Counted from the first letter of the stretch, positions 22,738 to 36,635 are shown. The stretch: 64,000 bases of DNA from Schistosoma mansoni (GCF_000237925.1 NC_031499.1:3302775-3366774), one strand, 5' to 3'. The notes: generated from the letters alone by a model not told the origin. Made by a program: numbers and translations.

Positions 22738-25700
22738 AGAGTACTTACTTACGCCTGTTACCCCTCGTCGAGGAGCATAGGCCGCTCACCAGCATTCTCC
22801 ATCCAACTCTGTCCTGAGCCTTCCATTTCAGTTCTTTCCAGTTTCTATTCATCCTTTTCATATCGGCTTCTATTTCCCGGCGTAGTGTGTTCTTTGGCCT
22901 TCCTCTTTTTCGCTTCCCTTCCGGATTCCAAGTTAGGGATTGAGTCGTGACGCACATTGGTGATTTCCTTAATGTATGTCCGATCCACTTCCAACGTCTT
23001 TTCTTAATTTCCTCTTCAGCTGGAAGCTGGTTTGTCCTCTCTCATATAACGCTGTTGCTGATAGTATCCGGCCAATGGATGTTGAGTATTTTGCGTAGAC
23101 AATTATTTATAAATACTTGTACCTTCCTGATGATGGTCGTAGTAGTTCTCCACGTTTCAGCTCCATACAGTAGGACTGTCTTGACTTTCGTATTAAAGAT
23201 TCTGACCTTGAAATTGGTTGAGAGTTGTTTTGAGTTTCATATGTTCTTCAACTGTAGAAATGCTGCCCTTGCTTTGCCAATCCTCGCATTTACATCTGAA
23301 TCAGATCCTCCTTGTTTATCAACGATGCTCCCCAGGTACTTGAATGTTTCCACCTCTTCCAGAGTTTCTCTATCAAGTGTGATTGGGTTGGTGTTCTCCG
23401 TGTTACATTTGAGATTCTTGCATTTTCCTTTGTGAATGTGGAGGCCTATCGATGCGGAGGCTGCTGCTACATTTGCGGTCTTCATCCGCACTTGTTCGTG
23501 TGTATGGGACAGAAGGACTAGGTCATCTGCGAAGTCCAAATCAACTAATCGATTCTGAGAAGTCCATTGTATTCCGTATTTTCCCTCAGATGTCGAATTC
23601 TTCATAATCCAGTCAATCACTAGAAGGAAGAGGAATGGGGAGAGTAGACAGCCTTGTCTGACTCCGGTCCTTACTGGAAATGCATCTGTCAGCTGTCCTC
23701 CATGCACCACTTTGCACTGTAGTCCATCGTATGAGTTTTGGATAATGTTGACAATCTTTTCAGGAACTCCATAGTGTCGAAGAAGTTTCCATAATGTCCT
23801 CCTATCCACGCTATCAAACGCCTTCTCATAGTCGATGAAGTTGACGTATAGTGATGAGTTCCACTCAACTGATTGTTCAACGATGATCCGTAGTGTCGCA
23901 ATCTGGTCTGTGCACGACCGATCCTTACAGAATCCAGCCTGTTGATCCCTAAGTTCGGCGTCTACTGCGTCTTTCATCCGATTCAGCAGCACTCTGTTGA
24001 AGACTTTACCTGGTACTGATAACAAACTGATGCCTCGAAGTATTCTGCCCATCTTTTCCTCTGTTCTTGAATCTCAGTGATTGTCTTTCCTTCTCTGTCC
24101 TTGACTGGTCTCCCTGGTTTGCTATATCTCCCTGCCAATTTCTTCGTTGTATCATATAGTTGTTTCATATTCCCTTCTCTTGCAGCTTTTTCCGCCGCCG
24201 TAGCTAGTTCCCTCATGTATTTCTGCTTGTCGGCTTTAATGCTTTTCTTCACTTCCCTGTTTGCTTCTGCGTAGTCTGCTTGTGCTTTGACTTTCTCTGC
24301 TCGTGTTCGGCTGTTGTTAATTGCTAGTTTCTTGTTCTTCCTTTCTTGAATTTTGTCCAGGGTTCCCATAGAGATCCATCCCTTGTGATGATGCTTCTTA
24401 GGACCAAGAACCTCCTGACACGTTGAAGTTAGTGCTTCTTTTATCCCTTTCCAGTTGTCCTCCAAAGTATTTTCTTGTTCATTCAGTAGATCCTGTAGAG
24501 CCTGGAACCTGTTGTTGAGAGTTATCTTGAATTCATGGAGCTTGTCAGTATCTCGAAGGAAGGCTGTATTGAACCTTTGTAGTGCTGTTTGTCCAGTTGT
24601 CCAGTCTTTCTTTAGCTTCAGTCTCATCTTGGCCACAACCAGGTGGTGATCTGAAGCTATGCCAGCTCCTCTCCAGGTTCTCACATCTTCCATTGATCTT
24701 CGGAATTTTTTGTTGATACAGATGTGATCTATCTGGTTCTCTGTGGTGTGGTCCGGTGAGATCCATGTAGCTTTGTGTATGCGCTTGTGTGGGAATATTG
24801 TGCCGCCTATAACCAATCTATTGAATGCACATAGGTTTGCAAGTCTCTCCCCGTTTTCATTTCTCTCTCCTAATCCATGTCGTCCAATTACATCTTCATA
24901 TCCTGTGTTGTCCACTCCAACTTTAGCATTTAGATCTCCCATCAGGATGGTGAGGTCCTTTCGTGAGCACTTCTCTATAATTGATTGCAGCCTTTCATAG
25001 AACTGATCTATATCATCGTCCTTGCTATCATCGGTGGGTGCATAACATTGGATAACGTTCATTGTGATCCCCTGCTTCTTTGTTCTGAATGATGCCTTGA
25101 TTATCCTGGGTCCATGAGATTCCCATCCCACAAGTGCATTTCGTGCTTCTTTGAACAGCATTAGAGAAACTCCCTGAGTGTGTGGAGCATTTTCCCCTTC
25201 GTGACCGGAGTACAGCAGCATCTCTCCTGTACCTAGCCTTTGTTGTCCAGTTTGTGTCCAATGGGTTTCGCTGATTCCGAGTACTGCCAAGTTGTATCTC
25301 CTCATTTCCATTGCTATTTGGCTGGTCTTTCCTGTCTCCTACATTGTCCGGACGTTCCATGTACCTATAAAGAGTGTTGCTCTGGTTGTTAGAAGGTGCA
25401 CCGGTCTCGTGACTTCCGAAGAATTTCGGCTTTCATCATGAGACGTCATAATTATTCCTTCAACTCCCAGGGCAGAGTTTAAATGGTTTGAATTATTTTT
25501 TCTGGTTAGCGTTTTTTTAGCGAGTTGATTTTCTACGGGATGGGGACGATAACCCCATGCCCAACCCTCCTCCTTTACCCAGGCTTGGGATCGGCAGTAA
25601 CTCTAGAAGAGCTACAGGCGGAGTAAGAACGGAGAGTGCTGGTGGTAAATGGCGCGTATAAACCAACCGCGAGGGAAAGACAGCAGTAAGATATCTTACA

Positions 25701-25850
25701 TAAGACCGGGCTATTAATGTATGTTCGTGACTCCAGACCTGGAAAGGAAGGTCGTGTAAGAAAGAAGCCCCGAGTTCAGGGTAGTCATTTTTGAAGTGAC
25801 TATAGAAAGGTGAAATATAGACATCACTAGAACTGAGCACATGAAAGACT
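22738..25850 (-). mobile_element. RTE-clade LINE closely resembling SR2
   Basis: One ORF with N-terminal endonuclease and C-terminal reverse transcriptase. The start region encodes GTWNVRTM (about 25360), then 25311-23983 holds the endonuclease (SETHW, QCYAPTDD, ILMGDLNAKVG, ASDHH) and a basic coiled linker. The polymerase lies at 24052-23237 with the block NFIDYEKAFDSVDR, the GVRQGCLLSP motif and the catalytic LDFADD. The C-terminal tail (22957-22745) has the [10 protein letters not shown] and RVGWRMLV signature of the family. The 3' end carries a GTAAGT-type tail at 22738-22752. Breaks: an in-frame stop after GTWNVRTM, an internal deletion with frameshift at about 24040 that fuses the linker (RWAEYFE) to mid-polymerase, and stops near 23237. 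The 5' 500 bp (25360-25850) is probably untranslated. It is not functional. Confidence 0.9.
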
Positions 25851-25859
25851 AAATATATG

Positions 25860-27320
25860 TAGAATTATGGTCTTTTTCGTTATAAATACTGCTCTGATAG
25901 TTGACCAAATTCTAAAAATGTAGATTTGTCATGTTGTAACTGCCTGATCTATAAGATCTTACGTGAAAGTCAGATTATTGTCTACACTGACTCATCTCAT
26001 TGTAGTCATCATCATTACATGGTGCAGAGCACTTTTAGGCTGGAGATAGAACAATGCGTTCAATATTAATAAAATCTATGGAAGAATGACCACCCCAGCA
26101 AGGCCGAGTCATGCCATCCGATGAATTAGAATAATTCAGTTCCTCCCTCCCACCTTTTCTACCGATGGGTTTTTTCCCCGCGTCAAATGTTGAATGTCTA
26201 TTTCCCAGTTGTCGTTTGCTCAACTTTGAGGAATGTGTGGCTTAAGCCAAATGCCGTTACAGATTCACCAAGATAAACCAGCAGAACTCTGGACGTTCTC
26301 TTCGAAGTTTCTAACATTCCAAGTAAAACATCAAGCATGATATATAGTGAACAAGAGTGATATCAAAAAAACCTGCAAAAAAATTATTAAATCGAGGAAG
26401 TAAACGACAAAGTATAAGAGTCATCAAATACAGAAACATCTGAAGATTTTCGAACAAGAGAAAGCAATAAAGCGATCAAAAGAATTATTAAGTTTTATTG
26501 TAATTACTAAAGTCCCCTCTGAAATCGATCTCCTGTATGAATTTTGCTCCCTTATTTGTTGTCGCTGTATTCGTTTCACAGTTCTTTATACAAAAAGGTC
26601 TCAATTTACTACTATAGTAACAATGGTTGCGGTAATACGTTTTGTTTTGCTTCTTTTAGCCTGAATATATAGTCCCATGAAACCCCACTTATGCTTGTGT
26701 TAGCCGACGTGGTTTTGATGTGTTGTGTGCAAATCTGTTACCAATTTATAAGTAAACCGATCTTATAAAAACAGTTCAGTCGTTCTCGTTTTAGATCCTC
26801 AAACACTGTACGCTCATAATGAACCGCAGTAGCACGACACAACAGATACTGATGAATAAAACGGCGTTGAATACTGAGAACCTTGATGTGGCCCAAGACC
26901 TCATAAATTCGGGACAGTAGTAACGCCAAAGTTATATTCGTTATTCATCATTGTGAAACGTTTTCATTTAGTTAAGATTTCCCCATAGTTGCCTGATTAT
27001 CAGTACGACTGAGCCAGACATAAATTTTCTGGTCACAAAAAACATGTACAAGTATGTTATCATAGATTTCGTAGCTGCACAGCATTGTTACTAAAACAAA
27101 TCACGGAAAACAGGAATGCTTGCACAGTACGTTAATTTCATTATTATATTTCATCTGCAACGACCAAGATTTTGTTTTTCTTAATTGCTGAAAAACATTA
27201 AGGGCATCACAACATTTATTCATGGTCAAAAACGTTCGAGATAAAACTGTTTGACAGAAAGTATATGCATAATGTTTTGTACTATGTTGAACCCACATGT
27301 ATTATCGTAACTGATTTATT
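25860..27320. other. Unannotated stretch
   Basis: I saw no gene or repeat that I can name. A C-rich patch at 26080-26180 may be a piece of another transposon. Confidence 0.35.
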
Positions 27321-27329
27321 CACTCTTTA

Positions 27330-28640
27330 CGGGCCATATTTGACCTTGGTGATTATTCGCTTCCAATACTTGATTGATTGTATGCGTATATATGTGTTAG
27401 TTGCTTGCCTCGTTCATTGAGTATCTGCAGTTTATTTTTGTCGAAACATAAATACCATGTCGCGCTTGACCAACTCAGTGTTATTCCTCTTGTACCCGAA
27501 TGACCTCCCTCCTCTACTATCGTCATCAGTCTTGCTCTATGCCTACGATGTCAAGATATGGAGAGCGATACAAAGTAAGGGTGACAGCTTAGAAATCCAA
27601 AACGACCTAGAGAAATTATCTGAATGATCCCAAACCTGGTAATTGCCGATAAATACTTCCAAGTGTATTAGAATACTTATCGGCCATCAAGATACATACA
27701 CGATGAATAGCACTGAGTTAACTATTGTCCAGACACACAACGATTTAGAAGTCATCGTTAGCAAAAACTTAAAGGCTACTGCACACTGCCATGCAATAGT
27801 CGCCAAAGGTTTTAGAACTCTATGGTCCGTACGTAGGGCTTTTAGTCATCTCGACGCTAAAACGTTTTTGAATTTGTATACAGTGTTCGTGCATCCTAAA
27901 CTTGAGAACTGCATACAAGAAGTTAGCCCCTGTCTGAAAAAGACAGTGAACTCTAGGAAAGGGTTCAGAGAACAGCAACTAAGCTGATTCCCAGAATAGC
28001 GAATCTCCCGTATGGTACTAGACTGACCAAGCTAAACCTATTCTCGCTGTCATGTAGAAGAATCAGAGGCGACTTGATTACAGTTTTCAAATTACTTGGT
28101 GATAAAAAAGCAACTGATATGCCCTCATTTTTCTTGTCTTCCAAAACATAAAATTTACGAGGACACTCCAAAAATGTTCACAAGCTTGGAACAAATTACT
28201 TCTCAGCTGACTATCGACTTTCTCATCGAATCATCAACGAGTGGAATTCATTATCTCAGCACGAGGTTAAGGATCTATCCGTCGACTCTTTCAAAAGGAA
28301 GTTGGATCAGCTGAGAGACCATGATTGCCAGGACTAACACAGACCATCAAGCCTCCTGTCCTTTCCAAACTGAAACTGAAGTCGAGTTGACTCAGTTGCC
28401 CTCTGTGCTCCTCTTCCCGCTTGTTATTATTAATGTCTATCTGGGTAAAAGAGTTATTGAAATACATTCATCCAATGCAACCCGTATTCGGCTCATTTTT
28501 ATCAACTTTTCTATATATGGAGTTAAATAGGAGATTAATGCTCGTCAAGGTCGCCAGGAAAAAGAGCGGTGGTCTGAATTCTACGGTAGCTGTGCCTTGT
28601 GTGAGTGTTACCGTCATCCTGATAACTCATAGTCCTATCA
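27330..28640 (+). mobile_element. CR1-clade LINE fragment (Perere-like), reverse transcriptase C-terminal half
   Basis: From about 27440 the translation shows the polymerase region around the catalytic box, where the A-D-D has become A-Y-D (YAYDVKIW). The thumb and connection regions follow (DLEVIVSKNLKATAHC, AFSHLDAKTFLNLYTV) and then the typical C-terminal tail (SVDSFKRKLDQLRDHDC, about 28280). Frames shift at about 27625, 27950 and 28100. The upstream 27330-27430 resembles sequence at 63750-63830 and may be a 5' untranslated piece joined by deletion. Decayed, one orientation. Confidence 0.75.
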
Positions 28641-28649
28641 GATTGTCTT

Positions 28650-29870
28650 AGCTTCAAGATTTCTCTGTCACAAATCGTTGATTGCTTTTCATGTTAAATA
28701 TGATTACATTTTGAACTTACCAAGTCGTCGACTCACATTATCACTTATTTTATTTTCCAGCTTTCTGCACGCCCGCTTCCCCTGTATCCTGAGTATCTTC
28801 AGTCTAGAAGTGGACTTCTATAGTGAGAAAAACTAGACAACAATGTTCATGCTAGGTGACTCTACACTGCAGAAGCCAAAAACTGGTTATCAATTATATT
28901 TATCGAAACTTTGCGATTTCCTCAGGATAGCTTTCCATATAGGGTACATCCCACTCATCATATACTTCGGCGTGACAAACCAAGGCCGTCCGCTCGAGTT
29001 TCCTATCTCGTTATGGAGCGTACTTATGCCTCTTTCTCCAGGACAGTAGTTACGTCATTTCAAATGTATTTAGTATTTAAAGGCTCTTAATTGTATATCA
29101 TATACCTAATACAATTTATCGAAAACAGTTATTTTTATCTTGTGCTGCAGTAGTTACTCGTTACAAGGACCTTGTGCTTGACGTCTCCAGAGGATGTTCA
29201 TGTCTAGTATTCGTTTATGTAGTATGGCTGCATATCTACCGTTCGAAGGTAGTCGATCAATAATGTTTCGACCTTAATCCCAAGGGTAGGAAATTTGTTA
29301 GTACTTTTTTGTAACAGACGATTAGGTGTATTCACTTGAGACATGGTTTCTAAGGCTGTCCCGTTATATGGTAACTGTGGGGTTGGTTGGCCTGATACTC
29401 AGCTTAACTGTTTTCCTTCTCACTCGCCCATGTCGCTTTACACATCATATAAGAGAGGTTGCACGTCATCTTGACTAGCTAGACTTATGACAGGTACAAG
29501 TGAAGAAAACTCCAAAATTATAGTTATCCGTCTTCAGGGGTTAAAATGGCGTGTGATTTATATGGTCTAAACCAGATACAAATAGGTGTTTGTTTCGATG
29601 GCTTGTGTCATCTTCCTAGTCCCCCTAAAGCTTTCTGCATATGATGGTGACAACTCAGACAAACACATCAGTGTCATTCGGACAAGTTTGTCTATTAGCC
29701 TTGACTCAGTTTTCGGAATCGGATATATTCCCTAGTACTGTATCTTATCGTCAGTTATCTTCCCCCTCGAAACATAGAATCTAAGTGTCAAATTTAATCC
29801 AGGGTTATAGAAGTATTGTGTGTTCCCTAACACACACTCGACCACGTGGTAGTTTGTATGTGGACTATTA
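28650..29870. other. Unannotated stretch
   Basis: No gene or known repeat found. The frame at 28843-29049 (+) has no splice sites or family resemblance. Confidence 0.35.
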
Positions 29871-29879
29871 ATGTTGAAC

Positions 29880-30225
29880 TCAGCCATGTTATTAGTTGTC
29901 CTGGTGATTATTGTAACCAATGGTTGGAGACTTTGAATGAGAATGGTGAAGATCGTTTGGAATAATGCAGGTGCATCCATTCTTTGTCTTCTTCCACATC
30001 CCAAGCCTTTGAATTCATCATGTTTTTGTTATTATTTCTCCGATTCATATTTCGTAGAATCGTGTGTTCGATGCCTAATCTTTTATATTGTCACTGATTT
30101 CGTTACTACGTTTACTACTGTGAGATTTGGCGTGATGATTTCATTTGTGTTTGTTAGTGGGATATGGCAAAGTAAACCGATGTATATAAGTATCAGTTCT
30201 TACGTTAGGACTGACTGACAAACAC
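29880..30225 (+). mobile_element. LINE 3' end with TGACTGAC tail
   Basis: The segment opens with AACCAATGGTTGGAGACTTT, which also occurs near the end of the LINE fragment at 52290-52815 (coding NQWLETL). It ends GGACTGACTGACA, the same tail type. The middle is shared in reverse complement with 37505-37850. This is a non-coding or barely coding LINE-derived repeat. Confidence 0.55.
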
Positions 30226-30229
30226 ATGA

Positions 30230-31740
30230 TTCTTAGTATTGTCGGAGCTGGAAACCAGTTAGTGTTAGCTCAACTAAAGGTTTACCGTCTCCAACTATAC
30301 CCTCAATTTCAAAATACCGAAGGACCAAAAAGTAGCCTCGTTCAATTTTTAATTCAATCATGATAGCAAAAATGCAAGCAGGGATTTTCTGACAATACCG
30401 TTCAAACCTGAAGTCTCGTCCGTAGATAAGCCAGTAAACTATCCTGAGTTCCACGTGTTTATTCGACTTGTAAATCTGTTAACCATTGCTAATGAAAAGA
30501 CGTACCACTGGCATGAGAGACAGACATTTGGTGAGATCCCAGATACATCTACAGGTTACTTTACTGCATTTTTCAATGAATTCCAGGCTACCACTTGGAA
30601 AATCGTGGTCTATATGCGGTATTTATATAGATTACTACACGTTGCAATGCAGAATGGTCCACATAGTTGAAAAAGACATCCAACGTAGTCTGAGTTCCTT
30701 GTAGCAAAAAAGGACTAATTTCTTGTTAAATAGTATTCCAGTTTGTGTTCTGGGAATGCCACGAAAACCACTTTGCGATGCATGCTTGGTTACTTCCTTT
30801 ATTTCCACTTCATAGCACTACAATCAGTGAAAAATACCGTCTTGAAATAAGAAGCCCGATTGATTACTGAAATACCAGAATGTTCAGGCACATAATGTAA
30901 ATCCTTTCATAAAGGAGTCGGCACTGATGTTTATTGTATGGTCGTTCTAGTCTGTAGAAATTATCTTAATCTCAGGATGTGTTTAGATTGCAATGCTCAC
31001 ATAAGTAACGTTATTTAGATGATCTTCAGTGGATATTACAGCCATCATTAAAGTGCGAGCTCAAAATGAAAAAGTAATGGTGTTTTTAAGAACTTATCTA
31101 GGAATCTGTCCTGTACAGTTGGTTGTCTTTTTCGAGTCTAAACCAGTAAACAGAACCATTAGAAATCTAATTATGCTAATCACTAAATATACATCGGATA
31201 AAGACTAGTTAAACTGATGAAGAAAACTCCCGTCTGATCCTTTTTTTAATATTTAATATGAATATAAACAGTAATCACAGGCAATATAATTGATGCTTAA
31301 TCTAATTATGATATCTAGAATGACTGTTGGAATCTTGTAATTAAACCATTTCCCTTAAAGATTACAACACTTGATGCATTGGTGAAGGTAAATAGTGATT
31401 GGCTGATGTTTCTGGACATACTCATCATTTATATTTTTCTACTCTCTGTATTTGATAGGATGCATTTCCTCAAACCTGAACGGTCCTCGTAATCAGTCTT
31501 TAGTTGAAGTATGAGAAAATAACTACGTGGCTGGGCTTACAGTGCCAAGCGAATAAGATACGCCTAATGTAATAGAACTGCTCTGTGTTTGAATTGAGTG
31601 ACACCACAAAAAATACCAAAAGCATATTCATGAGCTACCTATCTTTTTATATATACGTCAACCTTATCTAAAGAACAACTGGTCGAAAACCTCAATGTCA
31701 GGATTATACAAAAGACACTAAGAAATATTAAAAAAGTGAA
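30230..31740. other. Unannotated stretch downstream of the ANKRD49-like gene
   Basis: AT-rich, with no recognised gene or repeat. The 3' untranslated region of the minus-strand gene ending at 31754 would lie at its right end. Confidence 0.35.
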
Positions 31741-31753
31741 TCATTTATATTTT

Positions 31754-34700
31754 TCACAAATTAGTTGCTGGTTCACTGAATGCGTAACAAATATCTCCAT
31801 AAGGTGTATTTCTTTTGACAATATCAGCTACTTCATCGCCTAACTTATTGCGTACGCCATAAACTGGTGCACCAGGTTGAGCGATCAATAAATATAATGT
31901 CTCAGGTCCTTGGTTGTTTGAAACAGCTAAATGTAAGGCGGTTTGTCCACTGTTTGTAACTAATAAAACAAAAAGCCCAATGTTGAATCGATTAGAAAGA
32001 ACAATATGTCTTATTTTATGGTAAGAAATGTAAAAGTAAATATGATACTACTCACTAACTATAAATTCATGTATTGGGTTTTGAGTTAAACTGTGTATAA
32101 GGGTTAGTGACACTAACTATCTGCTCAAACCGAAGGCGAGATGTCAATGGGGCATGTGATTCAGTAGTTGAAAGTTAGACCTTTTGATTAGTAAATTACT
32201 GGCTCCTAAAAAGTGAGTGTGGTTTAGGCTTAAGTAAGTTGTAAGAATATCAATTGAACTCCGCCTTATTAACTAATCAGTCGGTCAATCAAACGGAGTC
32301 TACATATCTATCAGAATAATACGGTAATAAACAATAGCAGATGGACTTGCACAATATTTGTATTGGTGAAATGATCATGGAAATAATCATATGGGAAGAA
32401 GTTTATTTTTACTATACTACCTAGTGTTAAATGATCTACACATCTTGACTAACTAATGAACCCAGTATAGTGGATTTTGTATATTCGACATAATTTCTAT
32501 GATATGATAAAACGAGGTACCGGTATATGGAGTAGGAAATTGATTATAGAATAACTGGTAGTTGGATTCTATATATATTACATACCTATAGTAATGAAGA
32601 AAAGTGTAGTGTACCGTTTCCAAGATTATATTTTTTAAACCTTAGTGTCAAATGTTGGAGAGGCATATTTTAATAGTTAGAGGATTTGCAAGCGATTATC
32701 AATTATACAGGAAAAAGCATTCGACATTTGACGCATTGATATTTGGTAAGCAAAGCGGCAAACAAGAAAGCCTTCATGAAGGAAGATGTTAATGCTAAAC
32801 ATTGAATGAGACTGAAATATATTGAACTTTAATACAGTGCTTATTTCATGCAAGTAATTCCCTTTATGAATTTAAATAAAGCCAATGCTTATTATTTAAT
32901 CTATGTGAATAATAGGACTTATACTCCTGTTAATGAACATTTAGACTGATTCAAAAGCATAGAGATAACTAGCTTACGAGCATTTAAATCTGCACCCGCT
33001 GAAATAAGTAATTGGACACAAGATAATTTATTCCAGAATGCGGCACTGTGTAATGGTGTCCATCCATCTTCCGTCCTATTGTTTATATTTGCTCCGTATT
33101 TCATTAGATACTAAGTTGAAGGAGTATACACAAAAGTATCTGTTAAAATAACATTTCAAATAATACATAGAAACACCAATGATCTTTTTAATCATTTTTC
33201 AATCAGAAGCAGATACTCAATAATCTAAAGGTGGTGCGTTAATTGACAGGCCTGGGTTCAGTACCCGGACGGGGACACAGGTGCCTAATGTTAAGGAATC
33301 ACAAGCTAGGACATACAGTTATCCAGTGTTCGCTACTTTAATGGGGCTTTGAAGTTAGTAGTTTGTTTAAGTGTCTGGTTTTTATTTATTAGATCATAGC
33401 TTCAAAGCCTGATTAGGCAAGTAGGTAATAAAACTAGCTTTTACACAAATGCAGCTTAAACGCGAGTACATAAAGTTATACTTTAAGTGAATCAGATTAC
33501 TTACCAAATTTCATCAATCAATATTTAGACAAATAAAAGGAGAGGATATTAAGTTGAAAATTAAACGAATTATAAATAAGTACTTGATTGTATAAATTAG
33601 AAAATAACCGATTAATTGCCGGTAAGCATTGGAGTGAATATACAAATGATATGTGGGTGGAGAAAATGATGATTAATTATTTATCAAGTCAGCCTAGTGG
33701 ATAGTCTGACAGGTATTAGATGTGTTATGTATTTACCTACCCTTATAATTTTGTTATTGAGGTGGAAATATACTTACGTTCTAGCTATACCAATCACGTG
33801 TTCTTTATCCGAGTTGTGTTGAAGTCCTGTAGAATAGGTATTCGTCTAAAGTAAATTAGCGTTCAATTTGTGTAAGGTAAAAAACCGAGCGTTATTTTAA
33901 CAAGTTACTATCGCAACAATATGTTTTGTATGGTCTTGAATTCAAATGAATGTAGAAGTTTATCAAATAAGTGCTTTTCGAAGTAATTCAAACAAATAAT
34001 CTAGATTTGGAATGATGTACTACTCTATTTTAAACAAGGATTGCGAAAATTTTAACCATGAAAATATTCTATATTCCAAGGAGTATTGATAATTCGTTAG
34101 TTCTTAAAAAGTATTCCACTGTCAAGATGAACTACGTGATACTTCCGCAAGATAATAATTTTTCAGATGCCTTATGTTGAACGTGATCAAAAACAGGCGG
34201 CAGCTGAATTATAACGACTAGAAACAAAGTACTACAAGTAGTCGAAATGCAATTTTAAAAATTACTCGGACATATGTTTGTCCACAGTTCATCGCCTTAA
34301 ATTAATCAGTGTACAAACTTTATTTACCTGTAAAACTTCTACGTGTCCTCCATACGCCGCACGATGCAATGCTGTATAACCATCTTGATCTTTAGCTGAC
34401 AATAATTCTCTTAACTCCACCTCTCCATCAGCACCTTTCTGCTTAGCTGACTCAATAAGGCTACGGATAGTAGATAGATCATTGTTTTCTGCTGCGACAA
34501 TAAATTGTTTCTTTGGATCATCTAAACTACGTTTTGGAAAAAAGAAGTTTTTGGTAAATATCCGAGGAAAATTCAAAGATAGTTACTTTTTATAAAACAA
34601 CAAAGATCACTAAGTTAGTCAAATCTAACTCATGATCTAACACTTGTGCATATCGGTTCACGTTTCCATATCCCGTTAGGCATCCGGGCAGTATCCCAGC

Positions 34701-36104
34701 CCTCACACAAACCACATGAAGCGTGGCGCATATATATTTGGTGCCTCCTTGTACCAATGTTTATGTCTTTAAATAAAAAAATTAGGAACTAATAATATGA
34801 TTAAAGTGAAAATATTATGCAGTTACAATTCATATACAGTTTTATTTCCTTTCAATATTATGTGGTTGAAGGTTATTACTACTGGAACATAGGTTTCGCG
34901 TACTAGTTGGCAGTTATCAGCAAGGTATGGTATACGCATTCTTGAAATAGCTGATGCACCTTGTGAATAAAAACAATGGAACAGTTGACTTCCCCGTTAC
35001 AACTATTATTTTCAAGTAAAAATGCACCGATGATTATGGTATCATTAAGATTTCTAGGAGTTACGTGATCGTTAGCACTAAGAACTAACATTTGTCATTT
35101 TAACACAGATGTACCACTTCAAAATTCATAACCAAAAACTATATTTGGATTTAGCAAGACTCCTTAAGAAACAAAAGTTAATTACCAGAAAAAAATCCAT
35201 TTTCACTATGAGTGCAAGTATGTTTCATTCCCCATGCCTATCGTAGCTGAGACTTTGACGTGGTAAATAGGTTTGTTTATCATCATGATTCAATTGGCCC
35301 ACGTTGCTAGGCAGGTTTGATTGGAGAGTAATAAAACCAAAACCAGGAACGGCGAAGTCGTACCCCTGGATAATAGGGTGAGATGGTAGTACAGTTTCCC
35401 CCAGCATCTGCAACAATACTGCCCTCCCATAACGAAAGGATGGGTTAGAAATGGTTCTTCCTAGAAATGTCACCATTTACTTTGATCCACAACGACTGTA
35501 CGATTGTTGATAACAACAGAAAAATTCCACGTCAATAGAATAAGCTCTAAGCTAATTATGGATAAATTCTAATCGCTTAGTTCTCTTTGAATCACGTGCT
35601 AATGTTACTCAGACGTACAACGGAATCTTCCAAACTAAATCATGCAGTTCAGAAACCATAACATAGACTATAGGTCTCCTCGTAGGAGGAACGGCCTGTC
35701 TTGACTAGCCTCTAGATGTTTCTCCTCTTAAGCTTTCCATTTAAACTTCCGAGTTTCCAGAACCACTACTACTAGTCCAGTTTCCTTTTATGACACTCCG
35801 AAAAGAAGTACTCTTCTGTGGTATTGGAAAACGCGAAGTAACAACCATTCAAATCCACTGAGTGCACCATACAATAAACAAGTACACTGCTATCAAAGTA
35901 ACAGAAATCTACAGGTAAACTTTTCATCAATACAGAAAGGCTTACTGTTATCTAAATTGAAACTAGATCGTAAAGAATCGAAAACAAAATAATGAGACAC
36001 TCCATACCTTTTATTTGATCATTTGTCCACAGATTAATATCATTTTCATCTGCCTGCCAAGCACTCACAAACATACCAGGATTATTACGTTTGGCAGCCA
36101 TTAC
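31754..36104 (-). CDS. ANKRD49: Ankyrin repeat domain protein 49 homologue, four exons
   Basis: Exons (reading right to left): 36104-36008, 34521-34328, 33110-32978 and 31959-31754, with GT/AG ends and phases 1, 0, 1 that agree at every junction. Taking the ATG at 36101-36099, they give 208 aa. The N-terminus has GMFVSAWQADEND, like the acidic lead of ANKRD49. Then come DPKKQFIVAAENNDLSTIR, the repeat DGYTALHRAAYGGHVEV, a second repeat with EDGWTPLHSAAFWNK, a third with SGQTALHLAVSNN, and a C-terminal RNTPYGDICYAF region matching the family's IARRTSIY segment. Order and spacing follow vertebrate ANKRD49, a small nuclear or cytoplasmic protein reported to stimulate gene expression. Codon GTA precedes the ATG inside the first exon, so a 5' untranslated exon upstream is likely. 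The donor of exon 3 (C|GTAAGC) and the acceptor of exon 2 (TTTAG) were chosen because only they keep the frame. Confidence 0.88.
33690..33910 (-). mobile_element. Solo LTR-like fossil in an ANKRD49 intron
   Basis: Shares a 200-bp block with 51550-51800, including GTCCTGTAGAATAG, TCTAGTCAGGCTAAT-like sequence and AAATTAGCGTTC. Read on the minus strand, it starts near TAACGCTC. Both copies lack coding sequence, as expected of solo LTRs. The class is inferred from its ends and length. Confidence 0.45.
34640..34780 (-). repeat. Short copy of the 6640 repeat family
   Basis: On the minus strand this reads CATTGGTACAAGGAGGCACC and then GTGTGAGGGCTGGGATACTG, matching the start of the 6640-7150 repeat. 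It then departs into GGGATATGGAAACGTGAACC, which is shared with the 37505 repeat, so it may be chimeric. Confidence 0.5.
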
Positions 36105-36635
36105 CTAGAAATACAAGACCATATTTTTTATTGAGTTGATTTTTGATAATGAGAAGTATTGTTTGATGTAATTTTTTCATTACATATGGTTAGGATTCAA
36201 TGAGACTGTGTTTGATTATGGTGCATATCTTTTTGAACTTTAGTGATACAATACAGAACACTATATATATTCTTATAGTTTCCTTTATTGAATCATTTTC
36301 AAAGTAGATTGTTTTAATTTAATGAAGCTTAACATGAAACTAGACACGTTACATATGCTAACTCATATTGATTGCCAACAAGAATTGAATATATTATATA
36401 ATCATATAGTGAATATCTTAAATTAAAGGTAGATTACGATATAGTTAATGTATCATGACAATATTCATTTATTTTAAGTCTAATTATGTGAATAAATGAA
36501 TGAACATAAGGACAAGAAAATAGGTTTAATTTTATCACTGAAGTCCTTCATTTTAATCGTTTTATACGAACAATCATTTATTTTTGCCATTTGATTGTAT
36601 ACAACAATTGTATTCCTATAGAACATGACCAATGG

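Noticed and set aside
22717-23435. Plus-strand open frames opposite the RTE LINE
   Set aside because: Antisense shadows of the LINE reading frame.
33225-33310. tRNA-like GGTTCAGTACC sequence in an ANKRD49 intron
   Set aside because: No cloverleaf could be formed and no other copy was matched.
35225-35476. Minus-strand frame of 83 codons in an ANKRD49 intron
   Set aside because: Intronic, no splice sites that fit the gene; may be a repeat of unknown type.
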